Assembly: GCA_002914805.1 (NCBI GenBank)
Contig: JXTB01000021.1
Coordinates: forward strand, 1,038,555-1,102,554
From: Parasponia andersonii
Taxonomy: Eukaryota; Streptophyta; Magnoliopsida; Rosales; Cannabaceae
Length of the DNA: 64,000 bases
Direction: 5' to 3'
Below are positions 1 through 11,744 of the stretch, piece by piece (within the stretch, counting starts at the first letter, position 1; each line of letters starts with the position of its first letter). Both the position numbers and the translations under genes were made by a program. A model generated the notes under the pieces. That model ran no database searches. It was not told where the DNA came from and saw only the letters and a list, made by a program, of their open reading frames with translations.

Positions 1-2245
1 TGAAGATTTCTTGAGTAGATATTTGTGCCATCTATTTCATTATGGAATTATTGATTCTATCTCTCCACCAAGGGATAAAGATACTTTAACTTATTTTCTA
101 TATTCTATAGAGCTTCTAAGATTATAAGGGCAATTCAGTATGCTTTTAAGTTTTATGGAACACTTTTAGGATAACTGATAAACTGGGATAAATCTCATGT
201 TTTTTTTTTGTATAGGTATCTCCTCTACCCGAATCAGAGATTTGCTCTCTATTTATGATATAAAGAATATAGGAGATTCATTCTGGCTCCTGGGTGTTCT
301 TTTGTATATTGATGCTCCTAGGCAACATTAGTTGATTCCTTAGTTAGAAAAGATTCTAGTTAGATTACGGTGTTGGATGGGTTTATCTCTCTCTATAGCT
401 GGTCAGGTTACTCTGGTTAATTCAGTTATTTATAGTTTGCTTATTAATTTTTTTTTAGAATTATAAATGGTTGACTTCTCTTTTGCAAAAATTAACTTCG
501 AAAAGTATAAATTTTACCTGGTCAGTGTTGATTTACAAAAGAAACCGGTACAAATGTTTTGGAAGATTTGTTGTCATCCAACGATTGAAAGGGGTTTGGG
601 CTTGAGGGATTTATCTACTCTTAATAAGGCTCTTTAGAAAAAAATTTCTTAGAGGATCTTGATTGTTGATTTAGATTTGTTTCCTTATCTCCGGGCTCGT
701 TTCTTTATGATGAATGGTGATATTCTTAGGCAAAGAAAATCTTCGATTTGGCCAAGACTTCGTTCTTTATGTATTGATTTATCTAATGAGTTGCAATAGC
801 TAGTTGGCAAATATTCTAAGGTCAAGTTTTGGATAAACAATTGGTTGGGCTCTCGGCTAATTGATTTGCTTTCTTCTAACTTGGATCTTGATCCTCTTTT
901 AGACAGTGTGGTTAGAGATTTTATCATTGACATAGGTCAGGCACTTCCTTTAGGCTTATTTGCTATTGTAGTTCTGATTACGAAGACAGTTTATTTAGAT
1001 GGTCTTAATGCTCAGTTTTGGAGTAATTCTCTTGATGATATTGTTTCTTTATCAACAGCATATTCTTCTCTTGCTGATCATTCTTTGGTTCTCTTATGGG
1101 GCCAATAGATTTTGTCTTCCTTCATGCCTTCTTCTCGATCAACTTTATTGTGGCAAGTTTTGTTTGATAAACTACCTACTACTCGTGGACTTCAGCTTTC
1201 TTTGTGTTCTTGTTTTTGTAAAGATTCAACAGAAAATGTGACACATTTATTTCTCACTTGCCCTTTTGCTTGGTAGCATTGGTTAGCCTTTTTGCCTATG
1301 TTTTGTCTTCCAATTAGGTTGGATGGTATTGTTTTAGATCTTTGGATGCAAGTGCAGTGCTCTTCTTTGAGCCATCAACTTAAATCATTTTGGTAGGTTG
1401 GTCTTATTTTTGTTTTCTGGATCATTTGGCATACTCAAAATTGGGCAGTTTTTGAGGACAAGAAGCCTATGTTTTCTGTTGCTTTGATGCTTTTATTACA
1501 TTCAATTGGTGAGGTTGAATCTTTTTGGTACCATGTTTAACTTTGTGACTGAATTACTAATTCTTAGGTAACTTCAAGTCAACGGTAGCCCAAGAAAGTC
1601 ATTTGGCGATCTCCTTCTTATAGCTGGTTGAGTCAATACTAATAGTTTAGTTGTTGGTGCCTTGGGTATCTCAAGGTACTCTGGTATTTTTCATGCTCAT
1701 AGAGGTTTTGTTTGAGGGTAACTTTCAATTTTGCTTGGTGTAAGATATGCTTTTGAGATAGAGTTGGCTACTTAAGTTCATGCTATAAAGTTTGCTTAGA
1801 GATACAGTTAGGAGCGTGTATGGCTTGAAAGTGATTCAGTTTATGTCATCTTGCTTTTGATGGATAGATCTCTTAAAGTTCCTATTCATTGGCTGCTAGG
1901 TTAGACTAGGATTTTGAATTACATTGCCAATATTGAGTACGTGGTTTCTCATATTTATTGGGACGGTAATTGAGTTGCTAATCTTTTAGCTTCGAGCACT
2001 CTATCCATTGGTTGTCCTACTTGTTGGTGGTCAGCTCATTCTTTTATTTCTTCTCTAGTTTACGAGGATTCTATTGCAAAACTGAGTTTTATGTTTTGTT
2101 GATTTGTTTATTTGGTTTTGTTTATATCTTGAGAGGTCAGGTTTATACTGCCTTATGACTAGGTGTATTTCTTTTTCGTTCTCTTTTTATTAAATTTTCC
2201 CTCACTCCATCGAGGTTAACTGGTAAAATAAAGGAAAAAAATTCC
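1..2245 (+). mobile_element. L1-type LINE, 3' portion (degenerate)
   Basis: Translating all + frames gives the C-terminal part of a plant LINE ORF2 in broken pieces. Near 360-450 lies the reverse-transcriptase motif resembling RCWMGLSLSIAGQVTLVNSVI. Near 580-640 is a GLGLRDLSTLNKAL-type stretch, followed at about 1110-1290 by a zf-RVT-like segment (THLFLTCPFAW) and at about 1620-2070 by an RNase H domain. The 3' end has an A-rich tail near 2224-2240, where coding similarity stops. Multiple stops and frameshifts interrupt every domain, so the copy is dead. The 5' part lies outside the window. The family assignment is confident; the exact 3' boundary is inferred from the A-rich tract. Confidence 0.8.
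1620..2070 (+). pseudogene. LINE RNase H domain remnant
   Basis: The frame reading WLESDSVYVI, then IHWLL, NYIANIEYVVSHIYWDGN and finally LASSTLS matches the plant LINE RNase H pattern (acidic D in ESDS, then SHIYREGNRVAD-like). Internal stop codons are present, including one directly after the WDGN motif. In L1-clade plant LINEs this domain follows the zinc-finger zf-RVT segment, and that is the order seen here. Confidence 0.7.
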
Positions 2246-2470
2246 CAAAATAGTTTAAAGATACAATAATTTAATATGTTTGATAGAATGTTTTAGCCTT
2301 TTAATTGTTATTGTGGGCATATTGATTACAATTATATAGAATATATGGATATGTATACATACTTATCAATTATTCAGCTTTGTATGAGAAATAAATACAT
2401 GGTGTATTTATATTGCTTGATGAGTATTGGTGAATTAAAGTATGGTGAGCGAGCACCCAAATATGTGATA

Positions 2471-2550
2471 TAGTTCCTTCGGAGACACTCTCATTTCTTC
2501 AGAAACACTTTGGTCCTTTCGGGGACACTGTAGTTCCTTCAGGAATATTT
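2471..2550. repeat. 4 x 20 bp minisatellite
   Basis: Four consecutive 20-bp units are seen, each of the form (t)agTTCCTTCgGaGACACTn with substitutions; the last unit is the most diverged (AGGAATATTT end). No reading frame of interest covers it. Confidence 0.75.
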
Positions 2551-3120
2551 TGATGGCAGTATGGGGTGGATCTCTGCTATACACAGAGGAGATTCTCTAG
2601 AGCTCAAGACCTCCAAATAGCTCATAATATGTTATATATTCTTTGAGTAGCTCAGTATGCAATTCACAGTCAGAAGTCATTGAACAAGCCAATGTTAAAT
2701 CATTTACCACAATGGTATGTAACCATATGTTTTATTAGTTCTATTCTAATTTATAGTTTGATTGATAACTTTCTAACAAATAAGGTGTTTGAATTTGTAG
2801 TTTAATGGACAAAATTTCTATACAAAGGATGATATCAATGGATTTCTTGAAGAGTGGGTCGAAGAACTAATACAATTTCTCATTTGAGGTTCTTAATCTT
2901 TGTTTATTTGTGGTATATGTAGTCTTTGATGATCATGTTAGTTTGACTTAGAAAACTAATGTATATATAGACTATATGAATTATTATGTTAATTTAATAT
3001 TACTATGTAAATATATATTTATACTCCATTTTATTTCAAATATTTGGTATATGTAATGAATTTGGATTACATTTATAAAATTTCAGGGGTAGTATAGACA
3101 AATACGTTACAAATACCCCC
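2551..3120. other. AT-rich stretch without recognised gene
   Basis: No open frame, RNA gene or clear transposon terminus was recognised between the 20-bp minisatellite and the GGCGCC-rich array. It probably belongs to the decayed DNA-transposon region that follows. Confidence 0.4.
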
Positions 3121-3121
3121 T

Positions 3122-3456
3122 GGAAATTATCTACCAAGGCGCCTAATAGGCGCCGTGAAAGGCATCTTCCACGGCGCATGTTAAGTATCTTGGTATAAAT
3201 ATATCAAGGCGTTTAACAGGTACCGTGGAAAATGTCTTTCACGATACTTAATAGGCGCCTTGGTAGACATCTTCCATGGTGCTTTATAGGCGCCGTGGAA
3301 GATTCATTTCACGGCACCTAATAGGTGCCTTGATAGACCTTCCACGACACTTTATAAGCGCTTTTGTAGCCAAGGCCTATCACGGTACCTGGAACCAAGG
3401 CGCTTTTGTGGGCGCCATGAAAGGCCTTTCAAGGCACTTATAAAGCACCTTGAAAG
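3122..3456. repeat. palindromic GGCGCC-rich tandem/inverted array
   Basis: This is a run of alternating units built from GGCGCCTAATAGGCGCC and CCACGGCGC/GGCGCCGTGG blocks, separated by short AGACATCTT-like spacers. Neighbouring blocks are inverted relative to each other, for example CGCCGTG followed by CACGGCG and GGCGCCGTG followed by CACGGCACC, so the transcript could form stacked hairpins. The GC content is conspicuously higher than the surroundings. Subterminal arrays of this style occur in CACTA and foldback-type DNA transposons, which would fit the Ulp1-like coding remnants downstream, but the membership is inferred. Confidence 0.7.
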
Positions 3457-4769
3457 GCATTTTTTGTTGCATTGACAATATACACAGGGATCACAACCAT
3501 ATGACCATTCGTTTCATATTATATGCACTTTGTATCCACATACGTTATTTATGGAGTTTCATACTCATAAATATTTTTACATTGCAGAAGGTACTGATGA
3601 AATATGAATTTGGAGGAGGAGCACTGACTTTCTGACTGTGGCTTATGTATATGAGCATTTTGACACTGTGGTTTTCTAATAATAGATATTATATTTGTTT
3701 GAATATATGTATATTAAGTATATTAAAATGAGAGATCCACTTTGTGAGTGTATTTATATGTATATGTTACACTATGTATAATTATTAATAGAGATTTCTT
3801 TCTCTTTCTAAAAAGTTAAAAGTTTTAATTTTTCCCTATTTTATCCATTCTAAGTTGATTAATGTCTCCTAGTTTCAATAAATACTTATATAAATATCTT
3901 TACATATATGTGTGGAATCGGGAGATGTTACAGCTAGTCCTTAAAATAGGCACTCAGTACCCAAAAAAATTAAGTTCAAAGTTTCTCACCTAGATAAAAA
4001 GTTTCATTCACAAAGTGGTTATATATGCTCGTATTTGGGTACATTTTTATTTTAATATTAAATCTAAATATGTTTTTTATTTATATAACTTTTGCTAATC
4101 TCTTAAATTTTAATATAGGATATATTCAAGTTGAATATTGAAAAAAAAAAATGAACATTTTTGAGGTCGTTTGTAATCACTATTGTTACGAGCGTTATAA
4201 GGATTATCAATAGTAAGTGCCGTACTCAATAAAAGTTGCTCATCAGAAAAGGACAAAATCTATTAGAGCATCGAGCTCGTATGGTGAGAAGACTAGAAGA
4301 AGGGAAATGGATATGTAACAATGAATAATGGAAGTATTATAGATTTAAGTAAGAATTTGTAGAAATATTACATATTTAAGCTTTCTATCTTTCTTATTAG
4401 AAAAATTTACAAAGCTGTTCAATACTTTGGGTCACAATATAGATCTAAAATTTCTTTTATACATATTGGAGTATCTACGTCATTTAGGAAATACTTGCAT
4501 GGAGAGGTAACTATATTTTAATATATCACTATTTTACTTCAATTTATAGTAAATTCATTTATCATTTTCGTGCATTATAAAAATTACAATGGACGACATA
4601 TATACAATCAAATGCATAAGAAACAGCCAATGTTGGAGATGTTAAAACGTTTAGAAAAACTCACTACAATATTAAGCATGGATGGATTCATAAACAACAA
4701 AAGCAAAATATGCATATATTATTGTTCTACGTCTTAAATTATACTTTACATGAATGATCTATGTTCTAC
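3457..4769. other. AT-rich stretch, possible transposon interior
   Basis: No intact coding sequence. Short coding-like fragments, such as a basic stretch encoded near 4240-4310, are too brief to assign. It is probably part of the same decayed DNA transposon. Confidence 0.35.
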
Positions 4770-5977
4770 TATCATTCTTATTGTAGAATGAGATGATAGA
4801 GTTGCGATAGGAGCAACTTGATGAACAAAAAGATGAATCTGACATAGAAGAGTCTCGGGCACGAGGTTTTGGACCTCCTGGAAAAAGATATCATCTCAGT
4901 CATCATTTAAAGCTAAAGAGATTAAAGATAACAGGGTTTTGAGAACTTAGAGCAAACTATTGAAGAGCTTAAAAATAAGAATGTACACGATAAGATACAA
5001 CGGCTTCCTGAAGAGCAATTTGGGGAGCAACTTAGTACATTGCAGAGGCAAGTGTACCAACAGCAAGAATTGAACAAATAGTTGTTATCATCGATGAAGA
5101 CAACAAAGCATCATTCTTTTGATTCTTTTGCATTACCGCTATCACTATTTGGACCAACTGTAAGTGATACACTCTTACTTCTTATTTTATTTTTGTTCTT
5201 ATTATTATCTGAGATTAAATATTAATTTATGTCCTTGAAATAAATATTAATAATGGCTCGTATTGCAAATATAAAAATTAATTGTGTTTTAATTATTTTT
5301 TAAAAGATAAAAGTTGTAGATTGACTTTGGAGAATGCTGACATACTTGCCATTGGTCGAATAAAAGCCACTAAAGGCCTAATCCACGGGATAGAATCGGG
5401 AAAGGGCAAGGTATACGTAGTGGTAGACAGATGTATTTATGAAGTTGCTCATCTTCCATCCGAGTGGGTGGTGATTTGATGTTAGTAAGAGATGTTGTCA
5501 AAAGTTTTGTTGCATGGGCCAAGAACAATTGGCCATTATTGGTGATTATCAGGTGAAAGAAACAACTTTAGTTCAATTAACTTTAAATTATTATTTTTGT
5601 TTTGGTTACTAACTAGTCTTTCTCTTGAAAAGCTCTTAGGAATCTACTATAAAAGACAAAAAGGAAAAGACGGATTGCTACGGCATCACTTGAGTCCCAT
5701 ACATAAGGAAATGGAAACTCATTTTTATGAAGGTCCACCCAATCCTCCACATGTTCAAAGTCTACAGAAAAATCTTTAATTCAATTTGAGATACCTACGA
5801 AACTTCCACTGAGCTTGACAAAAATGTTGAAAGGTGTAAAATTTTCTGATCCTTTTATTACCTTTCCTTTTGAAATAGATCTGCAAATTTTTGGGCATGA
5901 TCAACATTTATATTTAGCACTTCAAGTCCTAATACATTTTGGCATAGTGCGGAAATTGGAGCTCGATGTATAGCATT
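4770..5977 (+). pseudogene. DNA-transposon-associated ORF, N-terminal remnants (CACTA/Ulp1-like)
   Basis: Several exon-like coding stretches lie in order on the + strand. The stretch 4770-5100 encodes a charged, Gln-rich, coiled-coil-like segment with LPEEQFGEQLSTLQRQVYQQQ. The ORF 5282-5479 encodes a compact segment (CRLTLENADILAIGRIKAT, then VYVVVDRCIYEVAHLP) that resembles the conserved domain found in plant CACTA/Ulp1-type ORFs ahead of the protease. The stretch 5761-5977 encodes SLTKMLKGVKFSDPF, then IFGHDQHLYLALQVLIHFG, resembling the linker just before the Ulp1 C48 domain. Stops and frame changes separate them. The recognition is by pattern only. Confidence 0.45.
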
Positions 5978-6059
5978 TTACACTAGGTAAGTGAATAACT
6001 TATCTTCATTTTGTGCGTATATTCAAATATCATTTATTTCATATGTTCACTAACTAACT

Positions 6060-6150
6060 ACAATTATGGAATTTAGGATCTCACATCAAATACTAAAGAA
6101 GTCAAAGAGAGAAGAATATTTCTAGTTCTTTGATCCAATTGTTAGCTCAA
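6060..6150 (+). pseudogene. Ulp1-like ORF continuation before the insertion
   Basis: A frame reading FRISHQILKKSKREEYF with FFDP downstream looks like the segment that normally precedes the HW motif of transposon-encoded Ulp1 proteases. It stops being recognisable at about 6150, where unrelated sequence begins. Confidence 0.35.
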
Positions 6151-8150
6151 GATAGACAACTCAAGAGGGGTTAAATTGAGTTTTAAAACTTTTTAAGAAA
6201 CTTTTCAACTATGTAAAACCATAAACCATAATTTTAAAACTTATAAGCTAAATGAACAATAATGCCAAATATATAATAATAATACCAAGTAAAATAAGCA
6301 TAATAAATATCAAACATACAATTAAATAATTTGCAATAAAGTAAAGAGTGTAAAGATATAGAAAATGCAAACTCAATTTTTACGAGTTTCAATAAATACG
6401 GAGGTTTGCCTTCGTCTTTGGCCCTCAGTAACTTGCCTTGAGCTTCCACTTTTCGAATCAAGATTGTAGGCTTGACCAACCCTTGTACACAATAAGTGAT
6501 TTATCCTTATGCACACTTACGCCTTTACAATAGTTTTGACTCTGATTCTATCACGCCTAACCTTGGATTATTTTGACTTCGGTGTCAATCTTCATCTATA
6601 CAGATTGTTTAGACAATGGTGCTGATCTCACTAACTCACAGATTGTTTAGATTTCGGTGGCAACTTCACCTCACAGTTATACTTTTGGTTTTTGTTGAAT
6701 CTCTAAACTAGAATCTCTCTCTAAAAAAAGTATTTGATACAAGATAAGCTTAGAAAGAATAGATGTAAGTACAAGATATGATTTAATTTAGCTCAAATGA
6801 TTTTTGTGAAAAAGTGTATTTGAAAGTTTGGATCACAAAAATTGATTTAAACAACTTGAATGTATGATATAAGTAATGTAAGGATGTTCAAAAATTATTT
6901 CAAATATTAGAAAAGTTTCTGTTTATAGACTTGAATGAAAATTAGCCGTTTTAAACTATTTGATAGATAATCTGTCATTTTTGATAGACCGAAAGTATAT
7001 TTCAGTCGACTAAAAATACTAGCTATTGGTAGTGTAGTTATAACGGTCAAATTTGAAAAACTACAAAACTTTGAACAGAGAAATCGATTGAACAATTCTG
7101 AGCACTGGGCTCCTGAAACTATCAGAAAACGATTATAGATTATTATTTCAAGTCTTTTTCAATTATTTTAAAAAATGTGACTTCATAAATTGAACCTTTA
7201 TCTAATTTGGGAACTATAGAAATTTATAAATCAGTTTAAAAGCTTGTGTAAAATAAATTTTATATTTTAATTGGAGATAAATAAGTTTGACAGTATTGAT
7301 TTGAAAATTTCTATAATCCATCTTGAAGCTTGATTTTACAAAATTTAATATGCATCTATCTTCAAGATTGATTCCTTGATTAACTTGAGTTAAAACTTTT
7401 AAAGTTATTTCACTACACACTCAAATTAAACCATTAGAACTAGATCAAATATTTATTATCTTTAAAATAAGAGTGAGTAAGATTGAAATCTTAATTTCTC
7501 AATACCAACTTCTTCTATGGATTCCTTTTAATGGAACATCCACTATTAATAGGAAATCATTTAAGTCACAAAGATATGACAAGTTTGGTTGCTACCTGTA
7601 GAGATCAAAGTCTACAGTTACTCGAACAAGAGGTTAATGGTCACTAGGAAACTTGTAACCGGAACTTTATGGGACATCTTGAGGTACCTACAAAAAGAGA
7701 CTCTGACACTCAAGTTAGTAACAGTATGAATGAATTAATTCATGAGAATCCACGTGTATTTATAAGGAAAGATATTCTCTCCCCTATAATTCCTCGAAAT
7801 TATCTCAATTTTTGCTATTTAAAATAAGATAATTGTCTTATTTAAATATAATTAAATAATAGATATGCTTATCAGGACAAGATCGATTAGAATCTTGTTC
7901 AAATTAGATACTTACTAGAGCTTTCCCAAATAAGGCTGACTCCATATTGGTGCCGTATTGTTATGGGTCAACTAAAAACTCCAGCTAGTTTATTAGCTTC
8001 CTGTTGAGGCCACTTACTCCTTGACCTTGTTGGACATGTGGAAAAATAAATTGACAGGAACAAAATTCAACCCTAACACCACACTTTAATACAAGGTAAA
8101 ATTAATTAATTTAATAGACAAATTAGGCAATAAATATTTTGGATCTACAC
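6150..8150. mobile_element. ~2 kb insertion splitting the Ulp1-like ORF (LTR-retroelement-like?)
   Basis: Coding similarity is lost at about 6150 and resumes near 8170. The intervening sequence has no ORF. Its low-coordinate end, read on the minus strand, contains a CCCCTCTTGAGTT tract and TTGGATCAAAGAAC, faintly like a copia leader and tRNA-Met primer site. The stretch at 7560-8110 looks LTR- or leader-like. The termini and superfamily are not resolved, and no target-site duplication was found. Confidence 0.3.
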
Positions 8151-8164
8151 ATAATCTTTTACTT

Positions 8165-8275
8165 TTGTGGTGAACAGACGTCATTGGACGTTTCATTCCG
8201 TGATACATGCTTCTGGCTTGATCCAATCAGACAACCTCCATACAATGAGATTAAATATCTTATTACTTTGTAAGT
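8165..8275 (+). pseudogene. Ulp1-like (C48) protease core remnant
   Basis: One frame reads RHWT, holding the HW that carries the catalytic His of C48 proteases. A one-base-shifted frame then reads FWLDPIRQPPYNEIKYLIT, the usual WLDP segment with the second catalytic position. The segment ends at a GTAAG that could be an old splice donor. The catalytic Cys region was not confidently located downstream. Ulp1-like ORFs are commonly carried by plant CACTA and MULE transposons. Confidence 0.55.
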
Positions 8276-8794
8276 TTAATCGTATCATACATTAATCTTA
8301 TTGAAGTTTTCTCTTACAATCTTTTAAGTTGTTTCGAATATGTATTGTGTTTCTTAGGGTTTTGGACCATTACATTATATGTAGACGTATAAAGGCAAAT
8401 AGAAAAAAACTTATGTTCCAAATTTTAAATTCTAATGCATGAATACTTAAAAGTTACTAAATATAATTATAATATTGCACGTATTTATTACCGTGTAATG
8501 AAATATTTGCGTGACTATTGCATGGATTTGGGACCAATCTAATAGTTGAACAATCATATATACTCTTTTTTTACGATATTTATCTCTCTTTTTTATATTA
8601 CGTTGGCTAATCCAAATTATATTTGTACTTTTTCTTAGTGCAATGGGAAGAAACGTTACATTACAATATTTTACAACTATATAATGGTAATAGAAAATAA
8701 AGAGCTTCAGCTACCAATTTTTTTTAGGTCCCAAAGACTTTCTACTAACGAACTATCAACTAGCTACTAAGTTAGTTAGTAGCAAAATTACATT

Positions 8795-8859
8795 CACTAC
8801 CAAAAAACTGTTTTTAGCTACCCAAATTTTCGTAGCTAATACAGATTTTTCTTATAGTA
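8795..8859. repeat. CACTA-type terminal hairpin
   Basis: The sequence starts CACTACCAAAAAACTG and ends with the near-inverse TTTTTCTTATAGTA. The inner arms CTGTTTTTAGCTAC and GTAGCTAATACAG pair across a short AT loop. CACTA-family termini begin with CACTA, so this may be the fused ends of an internally deleted copy, or the 3' end of the Ulp1-bearing element. Confidence 0.5.
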
Positions 8860-9402
8860 TATTATTCTCTTGAATCTAAAAGTAAGGACAATAAAAATAT
8901 AATCACTACTGGAAATGTAGTTGCTCCAAATTTAGGGAAATATCAAAAAATTTCTGTTTTTATATAAATTCCAAAAGAAAATACCAGAAATTTATAGAAA
9001 GTTTATTTAAACATGGAAAAATTAGGGGGTGGGGGGTGGAATATTAGTACTATATAGAACCATTGAAAAATACCAATTAGGGAAAAATTGATCTAAAATT
9101 ACTAGAAATACATGAATAAAGTGTCGGTATAATAATTAAAATTCTAGAGAGGATTATGTGCTTAAACTTCAGAATAATTTTATTGAAAATTATTTTAGTA
9201 ATTAAAAAAATTACTAAAATGAGATTTAGGAAGAGTAAACAAAGTGTATGACAATAAATCTACCATTTCACAATTTATATATGAGCGATTTAATTTGCTG
9301 TTAATCTATACTTTGGTAGTGAGAATTTTTGGGAACAATAATATTTGTAAAACAGTTTTAATCACCACAACGAACTTACAACAAAAAACTAATAGTAATT
9401 CT

Positions 9403-9911
9403 TCTCTCTTCTCTCTCTATGTTAAAGAGCTTCTAAAGAGAAGGGAAAGTCTGGTCTTGCTATTATTTTTAAACAATTCTTCTATTTGTAAAAGTAGTTT
9501 CCACCTAGAATTAGATCTATGGTAGTTTTAGTTTTTGTTAGTATTTTTTCTCTTAATAATATAGTTATCATTCAGATCTGTATGATTTATGAATTAGATT
9601 TAAAGAGTTTACTACTATTACCGATAAGATTTTATAGAAACTCTTCTAGTGAATTAATTAGAAGTACCAATCTAGATAATAAAAAGTCAAAACAAGCCAT
9701 TAAAGTCCTCTAATGCATCCTTAATGAAGTTTTTCTCTAAGATCATTGATGAAGATTACCTTTACTGTGAGATCTTTGAAGATTTTTTATTTTCAATTTC
9801 AAGTTTATGAATCAATTTCCTGATTCTAATTATAAGAGATTTTATATAACTCGATTTACTATTGTAACCTTTAATTGATTTTAATAAAATTGTTTCTTTC
9901 AAAAAAAAAAG
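9403..9911 (+). mobile_element. short poly(A) retroposon, copy 1
   Basis: About 509 bp ending in a pure poly(A) tail. It is related along its length to the copy at 33654-34207. Shared segments include a pyrimidine-rich start, the CACCTAGAATTAGATCTATGG block, an ATCTGTAT plus CCGATAAGAT block, and a 3' end ATTTTAATAAAATTGTTTC before the poly(A). A short repeat AATTCT (9397-9402 and 9912-9917, allowing one base of tail ambiguity) may be the target-site duplication. No Pol III boxes or ORF were recognised; mobilisation by a LINE is inferred. Confidence 0.6.
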
Positions 9912-11076
9912 AATTCTAAGCTGGTAAATAGTGATCACTTCTGAAACCAAGTTTCTTTCTCTCTAAAATAATTCTTTTTCTACATCATAACTTTTCTATC
10001 TTGATTTCAATCTCATTTATGTAAAGGATTTTTGCCATAGATTTCTTCGTTTAGGGTGTTTTGTCCTACCATATTTTAGATTTGTATAAGTTTTGTTAGT
10101 TTTATTTATTTATTTTTCATCTGTGTTCTATTTTTCTTATAAGTATATATATATATAAATTTTTAATGATCCAAATCTGGAAAAAAAAAAATCATTGTAA
10201 ACGTTGCAGAATTCACGAGAATAGAGTTTATCGGGGTTAGTGCTATATTTCAAGATAATGAAGATTTGAATCTTGTGTCTTTGGAATTCACTATTCATAT
10301 GATAAAAATAGATTTTAAGGTTATTATGAGTATGGTAAATCTCTAATGGTATCTACCTTTATTCATGTCGTAGTAATATTTTTACTGATAGAAACTCCTT
10401 GCTAAGAAAGAATGGTAATGGCTTTACTTTATCTTTCGTTTCAGGAATGTAGTCGTCTATATACGTGCCAAAATTAGTATATTCTATGTTAGTGCTTCAT
10501 TTTTCAATTGGAAAATTGGTAAGAGCAATAATTGGAACACCAAAAATTTGTACCAAAAAGTTACACAAATAATATGGCGTCTATTTTAACTACTATATTA
10601 TTTATAAGTGGAATCACATTTTTAAAATTTCGTAGTAAAAATGGATGTCACCTCATATTGTGTAAGTTATTGATGTCTCAAGCATTACTTCTCTTCTATT
10701 GTAACCAATAGTTCATTTTAATAATAAATTTCTTTTTTACCTTAAAAAAATGTAAAAGTTAGGTGGGGCTAAAGCTAGATTCTTTTCACTAAGCGTTACG
10801 ATTGCTTATAATGTAATTCTTCCATTTTTTTCGATTTCGTATTATTTAATTAATGATAAAAATGACATATCCTTAAAGGCATTAATACTCTTTTCGGTTA
10901 ATAAGTTTACTCTAGTGAGAAATGTCTTTCTAAATTCTTTCTTCCCTAAATTTCCATACACATCAAGATATAAAATCGCAATAAACTTAAAATTCAAAGA
11001 CTAATTTCAGTAATAACTAAGAATTGATGGATTGACACAACAAAGAAAAGGGGCAGAGTTTTGTAACTACACCCTT
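9912..11076. other. intergenic, AT-rich; ancestral upstream region of XRCC3
   Basis: No gene recognised. Because the LTR retrotransposon 11077-24387 is a later insertion, this sequence would have been directly upstream of XRCC3 before the insertion and may contain its original distal promoter. Confidence 0.5.
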
Positions 11077-11687
11077 TGTTGTACGATCTTAAATATATAT
11101 CATTCGTTAACAACAAGAAAGAAAGTCAAAACAGTTAGTTGAGAAATAAAGCAAGTTAGATCTCATGATTTTCTCTGATCAAAGTGTAATCTTCCTCAAA
11201 TAAAGAATATTCAACCTAAAGTGGCAGAAAAGAAAACTAGCATCGAGCCTTTGAGAAAATGGGGAACCTGCAAAGAAACGGAAACACACTTTTGTGTGGA
11301 GATCAAACAATCTATTTACTAGTTATTATCTAATTTTATATTATTATTCGAAATTGTATCTTCTATTATATACTTTCTTATTTTCGTAATTGGGAAATAT
11401 TGAGCTACCTTACCTATATAAAGAGGACTCAGTCTTATTATTTTTCATCTCACAATCATTTCACTATACACTCACTCTCTGTAATTTTCTCTTTGCTCTC
11501 ACTTTGAGTTTTAGAAAACCTCTTATAATTCTCCAGAAATTTGTGAAAAATAGTGGAGTCATCATTTTGGGGACTGAATCACTATAAAATTCTCATCTCT
11601 TACTTTGCTTTATTTTTCAATTCGTTTCGCACACAAACCACATCTCGTAAATCTTAAAATTCATTATTGATAAAAATTCCGTCAATA
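11077..11687 (+). repeat. 5' LTR of Tat element
   Basis: Starts TGTTGTACGATC and ends near CCGTCAATA, just before the primer-binding-site-like sequence. It aligns with 23821-24387. It contains a TATATAAAG-like box near 11415 that could be the LTR promoter. Confidence 0.85.
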
Positions 11688-11688
11688 A

Positions 11689-11707
11689 TTGGCACTAGAA
11701 GGTGGGA
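11689..11707 (+). other. primer-binding-site-like sequence
   Basis: TTGGCACTAGAAGGTGGGA directly follows the 5' LTR, where the tRNA primer site should lie. A near-identical TGGCACTAAAAGGAGAG follows the 5' LTR of the minus-strand Tat element at its right end. The matching tRNA was not assigned. Confidence 0.5.
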
Positions 11708-11744
11708 TATTCTAGCAAAGAGTTTGTCAATCTTATTCTACAAT

